NCBI GenBank assembly: GCA_019022495.1
Contig: JAFEKR010000002.1
Span: 3,100,001 to 3,164,000, forward strand
Source: Epichloe hybrida
Lineage: Eukaryota; Ascomycota; Sordariomycetes; Hypocreales; Clavicipitaceae
DNA length: 64,000 nucleotides
Direction: 5' to 3'
This document shows, piece by piece, positions 12,246 through 23,329 of the stretch; the first letter of the stretch is position 1; each line of letters begins with the position of its first letter. The position numbers and the translations under genes are program-made. A model generated the notes under the pieces. That model saw only the letters and a program-made list of their open reading frames with translations. It was not told the origin of the DNA and did no database searches.

Positions 12246-12843
12246 CGTGTCTCTTGGGGGAAGCGTCTCTGGAGCATCAAGAACCCAACCTGTATGTAAC
12301 TGTACAGATTGAGCGTTAGCGATACCATGCAGGGAATGTGGGGAAAATGACGCAAATACGTGGTGTCTCATGAGTCGGAGTTTCTGTGTAAATACTATCT
12401 GGTATTCCCGCATCTTTCTCGTAGGTAGGTAGGAGGGATGATGAATTCCTTTGACGGAGAATATCAATCTTTATACGTCCAGGCTCCCGTCTTGTGCAGA
12501 CAACCAGTGTTACTCATCTCTATATCCGTGGTGACGGATTTAGGATGAACCTGGGGAGAAAATCTCAACGTTTCATCTCGACTGCGAGTTGCATGTATCC
12601 CCAAAGGGGGGGGTCCAAAGGGGTTTCACGTGTCAGGTAAGGAGGGTGCTCTCGGGCGCCCTCATCCATGTCAACTTGTCAATGCGTCCATTTTCAAGCG
12701 CAACTCCTACGTCGATCAAGAAGGCTGGGAAAACGACCCGTCAACAGTTCAAGTCAAGCTTTAAACTCATTTCTCCAGAAAAGACGTACAGCGCCGTGAA
12801 CTCGTGCCAATGCACACGAGTCCACGCATGGTATGGCATGACC
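12246..12843. other. Intergenic region between convergent genes
   Basis: This is 3' flanking DNA of the surface-protein gene and of carnitine acetyltransferase. Apart from a short TAGG repeat (12422-12435) I see nothing distinct. Confidence 0.6.
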
Positions 12844-15560
12844 TCATTCCGTCGTCAGCCTCAGCTTCTTGCCTACGTCCCTCCGTCTCGCCTGGACGGC
12901 AGCTCTCTCGGATGCCTTGCTCTCGCCTGCGTCGGCGTCGGCGTTTCCGTCCCGCGCCTTTAACGCCTGCAACAGCATGCCCGCGTCGAAGAAACCATCT
13001 GTTGACGGTGATGTCAATGCCAGCGCCGGAGAAGAAAAGAAAAAAAAGCATTTGTTTTCTCTTCGAGGGAAGTAGGGGAAGACAGTGTGGGATGAGAGGC
13101 ACTTACAGCCACCTAGTTCGTCGTCGTCACTTCCAAGGGCACTCTCCTCGGTCTGACTTGGCGTCTCCTTGACGGTCGCCATGGTCCTCCCCCCGGTGGT
13201 GATGGGTCTGCCGCGAGATTTGAGCCGGCTCGTCTGGTTGGGTCTGGAGGACTCGGCTTCCCTGGCGCGGCTGCTCTTGTTGGTCGACGGCTTTCGATTC
13301 GTGATTCTCAAGATGCGTCTGATCTCGAGGAGATAGCTCTCCAGCGTGGCGACGAAGCGCTTCGTCTGCCGGTGCTTGCTGGAGACGCAGATGGAGATGG
13401 TGTCGTCCTTGATGATGTACCCGATGCCGAAGCCGTCTCCGGATGTTGGCCCGAAGCCGAATTGTCGGAGCGAGGGGTTTCCGCAGTTGGAAGTGGACAG
13501 GACCGTCGTGTTGAGTTTGTCCCACCCGCCGTCGGCGAAGATCAAGGGCAGAGGAGGGTGGTGGTGCGAATCCCGCGTCCGCGAGTTTGTGCCGTCGCCG
13601 CGCTCCCCGTCGGGCTTGGCTGATCTCGTCTTCTTGCCCGGACTCCCCGCCGGCGAGGAGCCGCTGCTCGTGCTGCCGCTGTCCATCTCGCCGTCGACAT
13701 GTTTCTGCCAGACACAGAAGAGGGCGTACAGGTGACGATCGCATCCTTCCGCCTTGAGGCACTCCCTGGTCCGGCTCGTGTGCTTCTGGCAGGCGCGTTT
13801 GAGAGCCTCAATCTTGTGCTCCACGGGGTTGTCGGCCCAGAATGCCTGGACAAAGTCCACCGACTCTGGAGACACGGTGCGCACCGCTTCTGTGCGGCCG
13901 TGGAGATAGAACTTCGTCATGGCCGGCTCGTAGGTGCTCTCTACGCGACCGTACAGGCCGTAGTACGCCGCTTGGAAAGCCATCTGGACGAATGCGTCTG
14001 GGGACAATCCCATCGAGGTGATGAAGTTCTTGCCGTAGGAGCTGAAGTCGAGACACTGAAACTCGTTTTGCTCGATCAAGTCGGCTAGTCTGGTTTCTGC
14101 GAAACGGACGGCAATGCTCAGTTCGGGCATCATGTCCCATTCCAGCTTTCGCGGGGTGGTGTTGACATCACCGAAACTCTCGGGATCTCGTTTGGATGGA
14201 TCGGGGCTTGTTGACGTCCACAACGTGGGAGCCTGGCCATTGATGGTGCGCGCGAATCGTAAGATGGTGTCGGTGTAGACATCACTGGCGAATCGGAGGA
14301 CCGTGTGGCCGTCGACGCCAGTGTGCTCAAAGTTGATACCTGCACTTCCGTTCTTGCACACAATGATCTGCATCTTGTCGTACCACCGATTGGTACACGT
14401 TCCAATCTGCACACCGTTCTTGACCTCGCTTGTGCCACACAACATGTTCTGGCATAGTGCAGCAACGTCCTGGGGCTCCGTGTAATCAAGACAGAGCGCA
14501 AAGAGCGCCGAGTCCACAATGTTCAGGCAGTCGGCATTGTTGGACTCGGCGTCTCTGGTCAGTACGTCTCTCAGGCCAGACCACGTCTTGCGGTTTTCTG
14601 TGCTGAGCACACCGAGCGCGCCCTTGGCAGCTTCTTGGATTGGAGTTTGAGCAGCGTCCTCCGTAATCGTCTGCAAGTTGACGGCAATGTCCTTTTCCGT
14701 CATGATGACGTCTGAATTGTCGTCAAGAACATCAAACCAGTAAATTTGGCCGTGACAGATGACCACGATGTGCTTGGCCTCGGGGTCCTGCACGATCCGG
14801 CAGCCATTCTCAGTCGGCACTCGAGCTGTTCCGAACAAACGAGAGAACTGATACATGCACAAGGGCTTGCCCTTGACTGTGTCCGGGGGGAGCTCTTCCT
14901 TGCGAACTGCCCGGATGAACTCGAGGGCAGAGACCACGAGTGATGCTGCACGGGTGACTTGGTTGTTGCGAGCGGGAGTGGGATCGTCTTCAAGAAGGAA
15001 AAAAGGATTCAGGTTCAGAACCACTGGATTGTCAAAGTTCAAGTACGAATCGTACCCTACGAGGGAGAGAGGGAAAAAAAAGAGTTTAGGTCAAGCAAGC
15101 ATGGACATGAGAAGCATGGGGCAGAAAAGTCATTTCACTTACAAAACTGCTCAATGTAACTCGTCTTTCCCTGAGCATACCTCTTGAGCTTCTCTTGCAG
15201 ATCTGGGCCATCTCCCTCAAGAAAGTCTCTGACGGCGTGCTCTGTTTCAGCTCGTTCCCTAGGAGTTTGCAATGGTCTCAGAGCCTGCAAATACTTGTCA
15301 CATGTGCTTGCGAGATCTGGGATAGGAAGCTTGGGCAGCTTGTCCTGGCCGGCAAACGTGATGCCACCATCCCTTTGACCATCACCGCTGTTGTCCAGAG
15401 GCATTCTTGCGTAGGTGGCGGATAGGTTCGAGGGAATTCGAGGTGCGATGGACGAGATGGGCTCAGGTAGAGTGCGGGGAGTTGCAGATTTTGACAAAGG
15501 TTCTGTGCGCCTCTCTGCCAACGGATTGGGCGGATCGAAAACACTTGCTTTGGCAGTCAT
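12844..15560 (-). CDS. Carnitine O-acetyltransferase, cytosolic Yat2/FacC type
   Basis: This enzyme transfers acetyl groups between acetyl-CoA and carnitine, moving acetyl units between compartments during growth on acetate or fatty acids. Transcribed order of exons: 15143-15560, 13107-15056 and 12844-12998, 840 aa. The first junction rebuilds the family motif EQFWYDSYL. The catalytic His is His384 in FEHTGVDG, and the STS motif lies at about 660-662 in VLSTSNCG. A hydrophilic, Ser/Lys-rich insertion (about residues 594-645) precedes STS, as in Yat2-like enzymes. The C-terminus ends LRLTTE without a peroxisomal AKL-type signal, and no clear mitochondrial presequence is seen, so a cytosolic site is inferred. 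The 108-nt second intron (12999-13106) has no stop codon and is a multiple of three, so retention would give an intact, longer protein. Confidence 0.9.
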
Positions 15561-16995
15561 GGTTTGTTAGCCTCGGAATGACGAGCTCTTATTTATACGT
15601 TTCGAAAAGTAGAGTGGCGAGACTCTGGTGCTGATATGTTGAGGCCGCGCGTGGGCTGTGCGATAGAAGTGGTGAAAGTCTTGGAGATGATAGGCTGGCA
15701 TGTCACTCTGGCTCCATGAGGTGAAATGAATGATGACTGTTTCTCAGGATTTCCTTTGAACGTGTACAAACTTGAAGAGTCGCCAATGTATGATTGTTTG
15801 TAGAGTAAGAGAGAAAGAAAAAGAGACAAGATTTAAAGGCGACCAGACAGAGTGCGGGAGGAAGAAGAGCAGAAGGGAAACCATGCATCATCAAGAGTGT
15901 TATGTATGTGTAACTGGCTGCGATTAGAGTGCCCAGAGCCGGCAGATGGCCGTGGAAGACCGGATCATGTGGGAAAGGAGTGTTCCAACCGGCAAACGGG
16001 GGGTTGTCGAGAATATGATGCCACTAGCACCGATTCATCGTCTTCCGTGTGTCCGCATACTGTCAGTTGGAATATGGGCCATACTTTCAAGCACCGACAG
16101 GATGGAGAACGTCCGTCTGCCAAGTAGAACGAATGACGTGGAAATCGGGAAAAAAGGAAGATGAGAGTGACACAACGACAATCTTTCAACAAGATTTCCG
16201 ATACGCATGTGGTACTCACAGTAGATGGGGTGGCTGACGAGGTATCACCAGTGCGATTGGTATGCCGGAATGGAAGCAAAGATGGAAGCCAGTCGTGAAC
16301 TCGTGAGCGTCTTTCTTGTGAGCAAGGGTCTCAACCCCGCCCGAACTGGAGATTGATGAAGGAGGTCGTGAGATGGAGAAAGAGATTGTTCAAAGTAAAA
16401 GTAAGAAGACAGCGCAGAGCCGAGTGACGGAACGTCAGGGACGTGAGAGACGCGGAGCTCGAAGCGTCGTCTGGTGGAATATCGTGTGAAGCACTCCATC
16501 GGTCCTGGCCTGGAGTTGACGGACTATTCCGGGGTTGGCGGGGTGCGGGGAGGGGTGGCGGGGACTGTCAACAGCTGCCATTGGCTGCTTCAGTAAGCCG
16601 ACAGCTGACAGCGGAGAGTGGGTGGCTCACTGTGAGTGACGGGTTATTCGAATATTCACATGCAACAACTACGAAGTAGTTCGTGTGCCACATAAGCTGG
16701 GGAGAGATGGGGTACTCCGTACACTGTGATAGTTCTCATGTACATATGTAAGGGCGGCATGGTAGGCGCAGAAGACTCGAGGCACTTCTTTCAAATTTGA
16801 GAGACTTCTTGACAAGAGTGGAGAAGATCTCTTTTGGCCTCTGCAAATTCTCAAGACAGAGCTTGCCCTTATTATAGCAGCTTATGTGGCTAGCCTTATG
16901 TCCTTGTTAGTTAGTATCACAGGAATCCTAATATCAGGTCAAGTATCTGATCTGTCAAAAGAAGAGAGGAAAGAGAAGGAAAGGAACAAAGGGAA

Positions 16996-17016
16996 TATCG
17001 CGCCTAATGCGCGATA
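16996..17016. repeat. Perfect hairpin, 8-bp stem TATCGCGC and 5-nt loop
   Basis: TATCGCGC is followed by CTAAT and then by the exact reverse complement GCGCGATA. It lies in an AT-rich stretch without terminator context, and the function is unknown. Confidence 0.8.
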
Positions 17017-17122
17017 AGTAAAGGAAAAGGGATTGGCGGCCACGCGACTTCGGGCCGCGGCCGTGCGGGCGGGCCTGCAATTAAAGCCGATACCTACTAC
17101 GTTGTAGTAGGCTTTGATGATA

Positions 17123-17307
17123 TGTTGAGACCGAAGAATAGTATGTAATCATATTATTCCATTCTACATCTACATAGTCTGCAGAAGAAAGGGTCTGTGG
17201 ACTTGGCCACGTGACAAGAGGCCACCTTGCCCCATCGCGCGGGCCGACTTTGTCCCAGGCCATATTTGCGGCTGCGCAACGCGATTGATGTCATGCTTGT
17301 TCCAACA
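17123..17307 (+). mobile_element. Solo LTR-like remnant related to the Ty1/copia LTRs at 49020 and 55843
   Basis: The segment starts TGTTGAGACC and ends TGTTCCAACA. It shares CCGAAGAATAGTAT near its start, and GCGGCTG followed by CGCGATTGATGTCA near its end, with the 310-bp copia LTRs in the same order. It is shorter (185 bp) and I find no target duplication, so it is a diverged or truncated relative. Confidence 0.5.
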
Positions 17308-18638
17308 ATAAGTAAAACTAGGAATATATTCAAGTATACCAAAATACATATAGAGGTGCGTCTTTTGCTTTCGGCCTAGTTACTACTATGTTTTCAAAAA
17401 TCCATTGCTGCGTGTTTTCGTACTCCGGAGTAAGACTACATAGATAGATAGGGTCTTTACCAACAAATAGCCGACCCGACGGACCGGCTCGACAAATCGT
17501 CCTCAGCCGGCCCCACTCACAGCATTTGCCAAGGGACGAAGCCGGTTGGCCAGAGAGGAAAAACTGCCGCAGTGTACCCCAGCCACATTCGGCAAGGAAC
17601 ACGGGCACTCGCGCTCGCAATTGAACTCGCAATGGAAGTGGTTGGAGAATCTCGTTGTGAATCGATGTCTTTTTTCGTCATCAGCAGGCGTATCTGACTC
17701 CAGTCCCATCGCTTGGAGATGATATTTTTGGATGAATATCTCGGCATCTCGAACTGCAGCCTTGACATGTGCGGAATACTTGGCGAGCCCTGCATGGTGC
17801 GAACGGGCACGGGGTGAATTTGGGCTCTTTGTACTCCGTAGTAAACTTCGTCTTGTATCTTAGATACTCCGTAGGATGGAGCCTTTTCACTATGTAGGAA
17901 TAGCAGAATGACATATGTGGGCATATGGTGGGCATATGCTTACTGTTATGCCCACCACGAAGTATATGTATGTACCGCTATATGCCACTATGTCTGACTA
18001 TGTTATAGGGCATATACTACATGCAGCCCCTACATATAGCTCCTTGACTTGCTTCCGACCGGTCCGACTGACTGGCCAAGTAACCGAGTAGCTGACTGAC
18101 TGACTGACTACAAGTGTGCATTCGCGCGAACTTACTAAAACACTATAGCCTTTAATATATGCTTGGCATGTGCAGCGAATTTTCACTGCTTACCTAATTA
18201 AGATTCAGAGGCTTCACCCTGGTCCTTGGGTATCACAAGACGAACTTTGCCATTGTGCAGTCCGTAGAGCCTAGATTTACTGCAGCCCCAGTACGCACAT
18301 ACATAGATGGTTCCCGTCCCTCGAGCGTGATCCACGGAACGTTGCAAACTATGTATGGAGCTTTATCAACGCGCCCCTGGCTAGCGAAGTACATGAAATT
18401 CGGGGACTATGCCAAGATACGACGTCGGAGCGCGGCACGAGTAATGCACGGACTCGTCCGGACGCTATAGCCCAGGACCCGGAATCACACGCCATTGGTT
18501 AGAACATGTGCTGAATCATTGTAGACCCCGACAAGAGTAAATTTTTAATTTTTTTTTCATCCTGCCGAGATTCGAGTTTTTCATAGAAGCTGCTGGCATA
18601 TGACGATGACAAAACGAGGAAGGCAAAAAAAAAAAGTC

Positions 18639-18646
18639 TATATAAA
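18639..18646 (+). promoter_or_regulatory. TATA box of the cyanovirin-type gene
   Basis: TATATAAA lies 74 bp upstream of the ATG at 18720, in a sensible position for a core promoter. Confidence 0.5.
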
Positions 18647-18719
18647 CAAAAAGCCCTCCCCCGGGTGCCGTCCTCCCGTCTCACAACACGGCATCAAAGA
18701 TCATCGTTCAGGACCCATC

Positions 18720-19310
18720 ATGAAGTCAACCGCTTGTTTGTTGCTTTTCCTACAACTGGCCCTTCTAAGCATGGGCTCAGAAGCTTACGTCCCTCCTTGG
18801 GACGAATTTATCCCCCTCGACGAGAAATGTGGTTTCTTCATCGGGGGGCCGCTCCGAAAAGATATCGCGGGGGTCTGTTGGCACGACGGGAAATTAGTCA
18901 AGTCGGCGCTCAATCTAAACAGCTGCCTCGGCAATTTCGACGGCTTGCTGACGCCAGAACGAGAGTATGTTTTCCCCGACGGATCGGCACCTTTTCGGAG
19001 GAAGAGGGCCTTGTTGTAACACGCTGGTGTGGTTTTGCTAATCCGAAAAAAATCAGTGGCAATTATTCGGAAACCTGCAATACCACATTGGCCTATTTTG
19101 AAGAGCGATTTTATAGATGCAATTGCCTAAATATCAATGGCAACTGGGTGCATTCTTCCTACAACGTCGGTTAGTCTCCCCACACGTCACCATCATAAGG
19201 TATTGCTAGGCTGATTTGGAGGACCAACAGAACAACTCCTCACAAGCGAAAGCGGCGTCGTAAAATGTCGTGAAATTCGTGGAAAATACGCACATCCTGA
19301 CCAGAGATAG
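18720..19310 (+). CDS. Small secreted cyanovirin-N-homology (CVNH) protein, three exons
   Basis: The gene is join(18720-18964, 19057-19169, 19231-19310), 145 aa. No single open frame covers it; the reading frame is continuous only after splicing. Intron 1 (92 nt) has GTATGT, a GCTAAT branch and ATCAG; intron 2 (61 nt) has GTTAGT and AACAG. Residues 1-22 form a signal peptide (MKSTACLLLFLQLALLSMGS). The mature part carries the CVNH pattern twice: SALNLNSCLGNFDGLL, then NYSETCNTTLAY, NGNWVHSSYNVEQLL and GVVKC. CVNH proteins are carbohydrate-binding lectins, and secreted forms occur widely in filamentous fungi; a sugar-binding role is inferred from the family. It lies about 2 kb from a transposon island. 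A reader ignoring splicing would end the protein too early at 19017-19019 or at the TAG at 19172-19174. Confidence 0.7.
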
Positions 19311-19904
19311 GCGTCATAGGATGTCATGGCGTTTGTGGAAATTCTGCAATGTTGGAAGGAGGAGATTCTCACACGTTGCGCTCACTTGGCTCATTACAAA
19401 GAGGGGGGTCAAAGAGTAAGAAAAAAATTGAGAGAGATAATATAATACGTGGTGTAATCAAAGTTTGTCGCAAACTTTGTATCGACTTTTCAGCCCCTAA
19501 ATTTGTGGCTTAAAGCTTGTTCCTTTATTCATGTTTTAACTAATACTGTGGTGATTATTGAATTTGGTTGTTACATGTTGCAATAGCTGGGTATTGCTAG
19601 GCATTTTTTTGGTTCCTTGAAAATTAGATGCATTGGCCACAGCCAATGACCCTAAAAAAAATTAAAAATCAATACGTGGTGTAATAATAAGAATACTACT
19701 CTATTAAAGAAACACATTGCTCTCATTGTGGTTAAAAGAAGTCCAAGCTTTGCATGTATATTTACCTAGTCGATCATCTATACAAGTCATGGATGAAGAT
19801 CCATGGGTTCCATCACTTTTTCCTTTGCCCCTTGATGATCCATGAGACTCCCCCCCGACCCCGGGCCTGCATGCCTGTCTCCTAGTACGGACGGGTTTCC
19901 TCTC
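19311..19904. other. AT-rich intergenic region between two small secreted-protein genes
   Basis: It contains a diverged echo of the end of the preceding gene: 19255-19290 and 19311-19346 share GCGTC, ATGTC and TGTGGAAA-type blocks. It also holds two copies of an ATACGTGGTGTAAT-type motif (about 19445 and 19672) and a short inverted repeat AAAGTTTG/CAAACTTT. No gene is seen. Confidence 0.5.
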
Positions 19905-20450
19905 TCAAACTACATATTCGGTGTTCCTGACGAGCTTTATGATGCAAGTGTAGGGCCATGCGTCATGGTTCTTGAAGACGTCCTCGTTGTACCGTCGATA
20001 TGTTTCATGGAGAACGACGGTCATCTGACCTCCATCTTCGCCACAGCCAATCAGTGCCGCTTTCTTCTGATCCTCGGACGCCTTCTTGCCTCCGTCAATA
20101 GCATTCGCAATGTCCAGGAGTGACGTGGCTGATGTTATGCCAGCGTTGACCTGCTCGGCCATTACTATGACCGACATGGTTTCGATGAGGCTGATGGGTA
20201 GCTCGACGCGGGTTGGGCCTTTGGGCAGTATATTGACTGATGCTGGTTTGCCCTTGTTGCGCATCCAACGGTAACGGAGATCGTCGGCGGCGTACTTGAT
20301 GTGCTGGACCGTCAGATTTTGGGACGCTGTGTCTCCGGTGTAGCAAACCTTGATGCCGGGGATCATGGCCGTGGGCTCAGGTATTAGTGATGAGGCGATT
20401 GCAAAGGCGGCGAATGCAACTGCAGACGTTGTGATTCTGTTGAGAAACAT
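19905..20450 (-). CDS. Secreted protein of unknown function, 181 aa
   Basis: A single-exon open frame starts MFLNRITTSAVAFAAFAIAS, a good signal peptide with likely cleavage before or within IPEPTAMIPG. The mature protein of about 155 aa has only three Cys and is mixed alpha/beta in character; its end is KLVRNTEYVV. I do not recognise a domain. It stands opposite the CVNH gene, convergent, and its promoter side faces the transposon island. A secreted accessory or effector-like protein is an inference from signal peptide, size and location. Confidence 0.6.
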   Translation of the reverse strand: MFLNRITTSAVAFAAFAIASSLIPEPTAMIPGIKVCYTGDTASQNLTVQHIKYAADDLRYRWMRNKGKPASVNILPKGPTRVELPISLIETMSVIVMAEQVNAGITSATSLLDIANAIDGGKKASEDQKKAALIGCGEDGGQMTVVLHETYRRYNEDVFKNHDAWPYTCIIKLVRNTEYVV

Positions 20451-20739
20451 GCTGCCGGGATGATGTGACTCTGGGATGGCAACAACGAGATGGTCAGGAT
20501 CTTTTCTTTTCCTTCTTTTTTTTTGGGGGGGGGGGGGGTTATTATTTTCGGACTTGCGATCCGAGAAGTTGGCCGATACCCTATCATAGAGACCCTACGT
20601 ATGTACAGGGAGGGAATCTGTTGGAATCCCGCCGCAAGCGCTCAATGTTGGAATCCCGCCGCAAGCGCTCAACCGCATGCAGGCAACTTGGACACTAGGA
20701 CCCACCTAACTAGTTACTTTTCCGGACCTTTAGTAGATG
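20451..20739. promoter_or_regulatory. Promoter side of the 181-aa secreted-protein gene
   Basis: This short region upstream of the minus-strand gene holds a run of nine T followed by 14 G (about 20516-20538) and a 26-bp tandem duplication (20620-20672). Confidence 0.4.
20620..20672 (+). repeat. 26-bp sequence duplicated in tandem
   Basis: GTTGGAATCCCGCCGCAAGC and the following CGCTCAA-type tail occur twice without mismatch (20620-20645 and 20647-20672), one base apart. Confidence 0.9.
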
Positions 20740-21014
20740 CATAGTACAGTTTATATAGGCAGATTACACACCCTATAGTATAGGTACTTAGTTATTTAAA
20801 CCGTAGTCCGCGCCCTCTTATAGGATTAGATAACTCAATAGAGGTGGTTATATTGAACCCTAGCATCGTAGTCCAACATGGTAGCAATTACGTGGTGTTT
20901 TTGATTATTATACCTTTTCTTCTAAATTAGTACACTTCTCTTTAAATTAACTAATTATTTAATCTTTAAATAAATTAGTACGTACCTAGCAAAAGAGAGG
21001 CCTAATTTATTAAC
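20740..21014 (+). repeat. Left arm of a long inverted repeat flanking the first transposon island
   Basis: This roughly 270-bp arm matches the reverse complement of about 23968-24258. Shared blocks include AAAAGAGAGGCCTAATTTAT and TTAACTAATTATTTAATC. The left arm keeps more G and C; the right arm shows TA in many places where the left has CA, CG or TG, as after RIP. The pair looks like long terminal inverted repeats of a DNA transposon or MITE into which LTR elements later inserted. Confidence 0.65.
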
Positions 21015-21281
21015 TGTCAGGGGCACGGAGGCCAGGGAGTCACGGACAGGACGGTCACATGATGGAGCCCTCGGATAAGCCCCGGATCGCACAGATGACT
21101 AAGTAGCTGCTAGGTAGCCACGTGCACGCAGTAGGGTATTTAGACGAGGACCGCCCACAAGAGTTATAGGAGGTCAGAGTTTGAGACCTTTATGCACCCA
21201 CCCCTAAGTAGCAGCTCTCTAGCTACGATCAAGAGTCTTAGCCTTCACTCCGTTTGTATCTCTCCCACCACAGTCGTAACA
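21015..21281 (+). mobile_element. 267-bp Ty3/gypsy LTR, least mutated copy of its family
   Basis: It runs from TGTCAGGGGCACGG to CAGTCGTAACA and has the same length as the LTRs at 23383, 41643, 42112 and 56803. It retains far more CpA, TpG and CpG than the other copies. It points plus, but the adjoining gypsy internal sequence (21282-23329) points minus, so it is not in the normal direct-repeat arrangement. Confidence 0.85.
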
Positions 21282-23329
21282 CTTACTAGCTAGCTCCTTT
21301 AAAAATATATTTATAAATTCCGTGTACTCTTCTAGAATTTACTACAGGGGTATGTTACTATTTATCTCTTATGTAAGCGCTACTAATTCTTTATAAAACA
21401 CTACCTAGAGTACTATTATACTTCTTAGTTTTTTTTTCTTTAATATATAGGTATATTCTACTACTATTACTATAACTATGCCATGACTTAGGTTATCGCT
21501 TATTACATCGCCTATTAGTGAATTTTTATTAGTATTTTCTTCTATTACCTCTAGGTTAACTACCTTAATCTTTAGTAACACTAGTAATAGCGTAATAGAA
21601 GACTGCTTTACTACCTTATAAAGTTATTACTTACCTATAGCGAAAGTAATATAATCCTAGGTTATTAGAAACCTCTAGAAACCTTACTTCTAGTCTATTA
21701 CTATAGGTTTATATTCTAGGGTCTAGTCTATCCCTAGGAGTATTCCCTCTCCTATATTAGTAATATAGTAGCTAACTTAGCAAACCTTTATATAGCCTAT
21801 ACTATCTTTTACCTTAACTAGTCTACGTAGAATTCCCTAGTGTAGGATCTTATCCTTGCTTATACTTTCTAGTATTATTTCTGTTTTTTCTATATTCTTC
21901 TAATCCTATTTTAATAATAATTTAGGGTAGATTATTAAATATTCCGCGCCTATATTAAATAATGCTAGCACTACTAACTAGTAGTTATCTTGCTATAAGA
22001 ACACCTATATTCTTATTCTCTTATCTATAGGTTTTTTTATAGTAAGACTATTATCCTAGGCCTAAGCTAAACTAATTAGAATTTTATTTAAGTCTAAGGT
22101 TTTATTACTACTATTCTTATACTTCTTAGTAATATACTTATTACTTTTATAAATTAAGTAGTTTACTATATTATATCTATTTAAACTATATCTAGGGCTA
22201 CTATATTTATAGTACTTAAATAGTCTCTAGCCTATGCTAGGTTACTATAAGCTTTACTATAAGTTATTTATAAGTAAGCTAGAGCGTTATCTCTTATTAC
22301 TCCTACCCTCCTTATTATGGTTTCTATTATAATTACTTAATATAAATATTATTATAACTTTAGCCTTTTTTCCTTAACCCTATAAGTAACTCTAAGATAT
22401 TAGGAACTCTTAGCTAACTATATGCTTCCTTATAGTATTATTTAAGCTATTTAGAAATATTACTATTCTTAAGTATATAGGGATTTAGTTAGGTAAGTTC
22501 GCTTTTACCTTTATCTAAAGTCTTAGAAAAGATTAAAAAGACTAATTACTCTTTTACCTAAGATTTAGTAGTGTCCTAGTAGCTTCTAAGTACTATATAT
22601 CTTTACCTATTACTCTAGTGTTTAGCTAGGATATAAATCTATCCTAGGTATAAGCTAAGTAGTTAACTAACTTATTTACTATTATATAATATATTTACTA
22701 TTACTTTGTATTATTAGCTAAGTAGCTATTAGTATATACTACCTTTATTTTATTATCCTAAAAGGTTCTTAAGTCTAGCTTAAATAGTATATTTAAATTT
22801 ACTAGGTATGCTTATAGATTCTTATAAGTATTACCTTTATATATAGGCACCTTATACTATATCTTAATAAAGCTTTATAAGTATGTATTTACTATAAACT
22901 TAGTGTTAGGTAGGAACTCTAGGAATAGAGGAATTCTCTATATATTTATCTAAGGGGTAATTATAGGTCCTTTACCTAAACTAGCTAATTATAGGTTTAC
23001 TTCTATTTCCTTAAGCTATACTTCTATATCTAAGATCTTCTTTCTTATATAGGTATTTTATAGCTTAGCTTATATAACCTTATATTACCTCTATAGCTTA
23101 TCTAGATTATTATTATTACTGGATTTAGTATTACTATATTAGTTAGGTAGTATTTACTATACCCTTTTATATTTTATAGTTAGGGTGTTTTAGTTATTAC
23201 CTAGGTGTTATAAAGTTAGGGCTTCCTTACTAGGTAGTGTAGGTGTGTTTTAGGTAAATATTCTATAGCTTCTTTGTATTTAAATCTAGCTAATAGTCTA
23301 TTTTCCCTAAAGGGTTTAAGAGTTTAACT
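21282..23329 (-). pseudogene. Truncated, RIP-decayed gag-to-early-pol segment of a Ty3/gypsy element
   Basis: The sequence is collinear, in reverse complement, with about 42379-44425 of the complete gypsy element downstream. Matching landmarks occur at both ends: CTTACTAGCTAG and AAATTCC(A/G)TGTACTC near 21282-21330, and the first bases after the LTR near 23310-23329. Numerous stop codons disrupt all frames. Reverse transcriptase, RNase H and integrase are missing. It carries no function by itself. Confidence 0.75.

Larger units (their letters stand above)
15561..18719. other. Large intergenic region upstream of carnitine acetyltransferase
   Basis: The first kilobase is probably promoter and leader of the minus-strand acetyltransferase gene. 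16.7-18.5 kb is a mosaic of repeats: a perfect 8-bp-stem hairpin at 16996-17016, an inverted CCTACTAC motif around 17090-17110, a solo LTR-like sequence (17123-17307), the palindrome TACTCCGGAGTA at 17421-17432, TACTCCGTA at 16714, 17832 and 17865, GGCATATG inverted repeats about 17920-17960, and a TGAC run about 18095-18110. I do not see a gene. Confidence 0.6.

Noticed and set aside
11766..12467. 233-aa minus-strand open frame
   Set aside because: It is antisense to the Pro/Gln-rich tail of the surface protein; Arg/Leu/Gly low complexity without domain.
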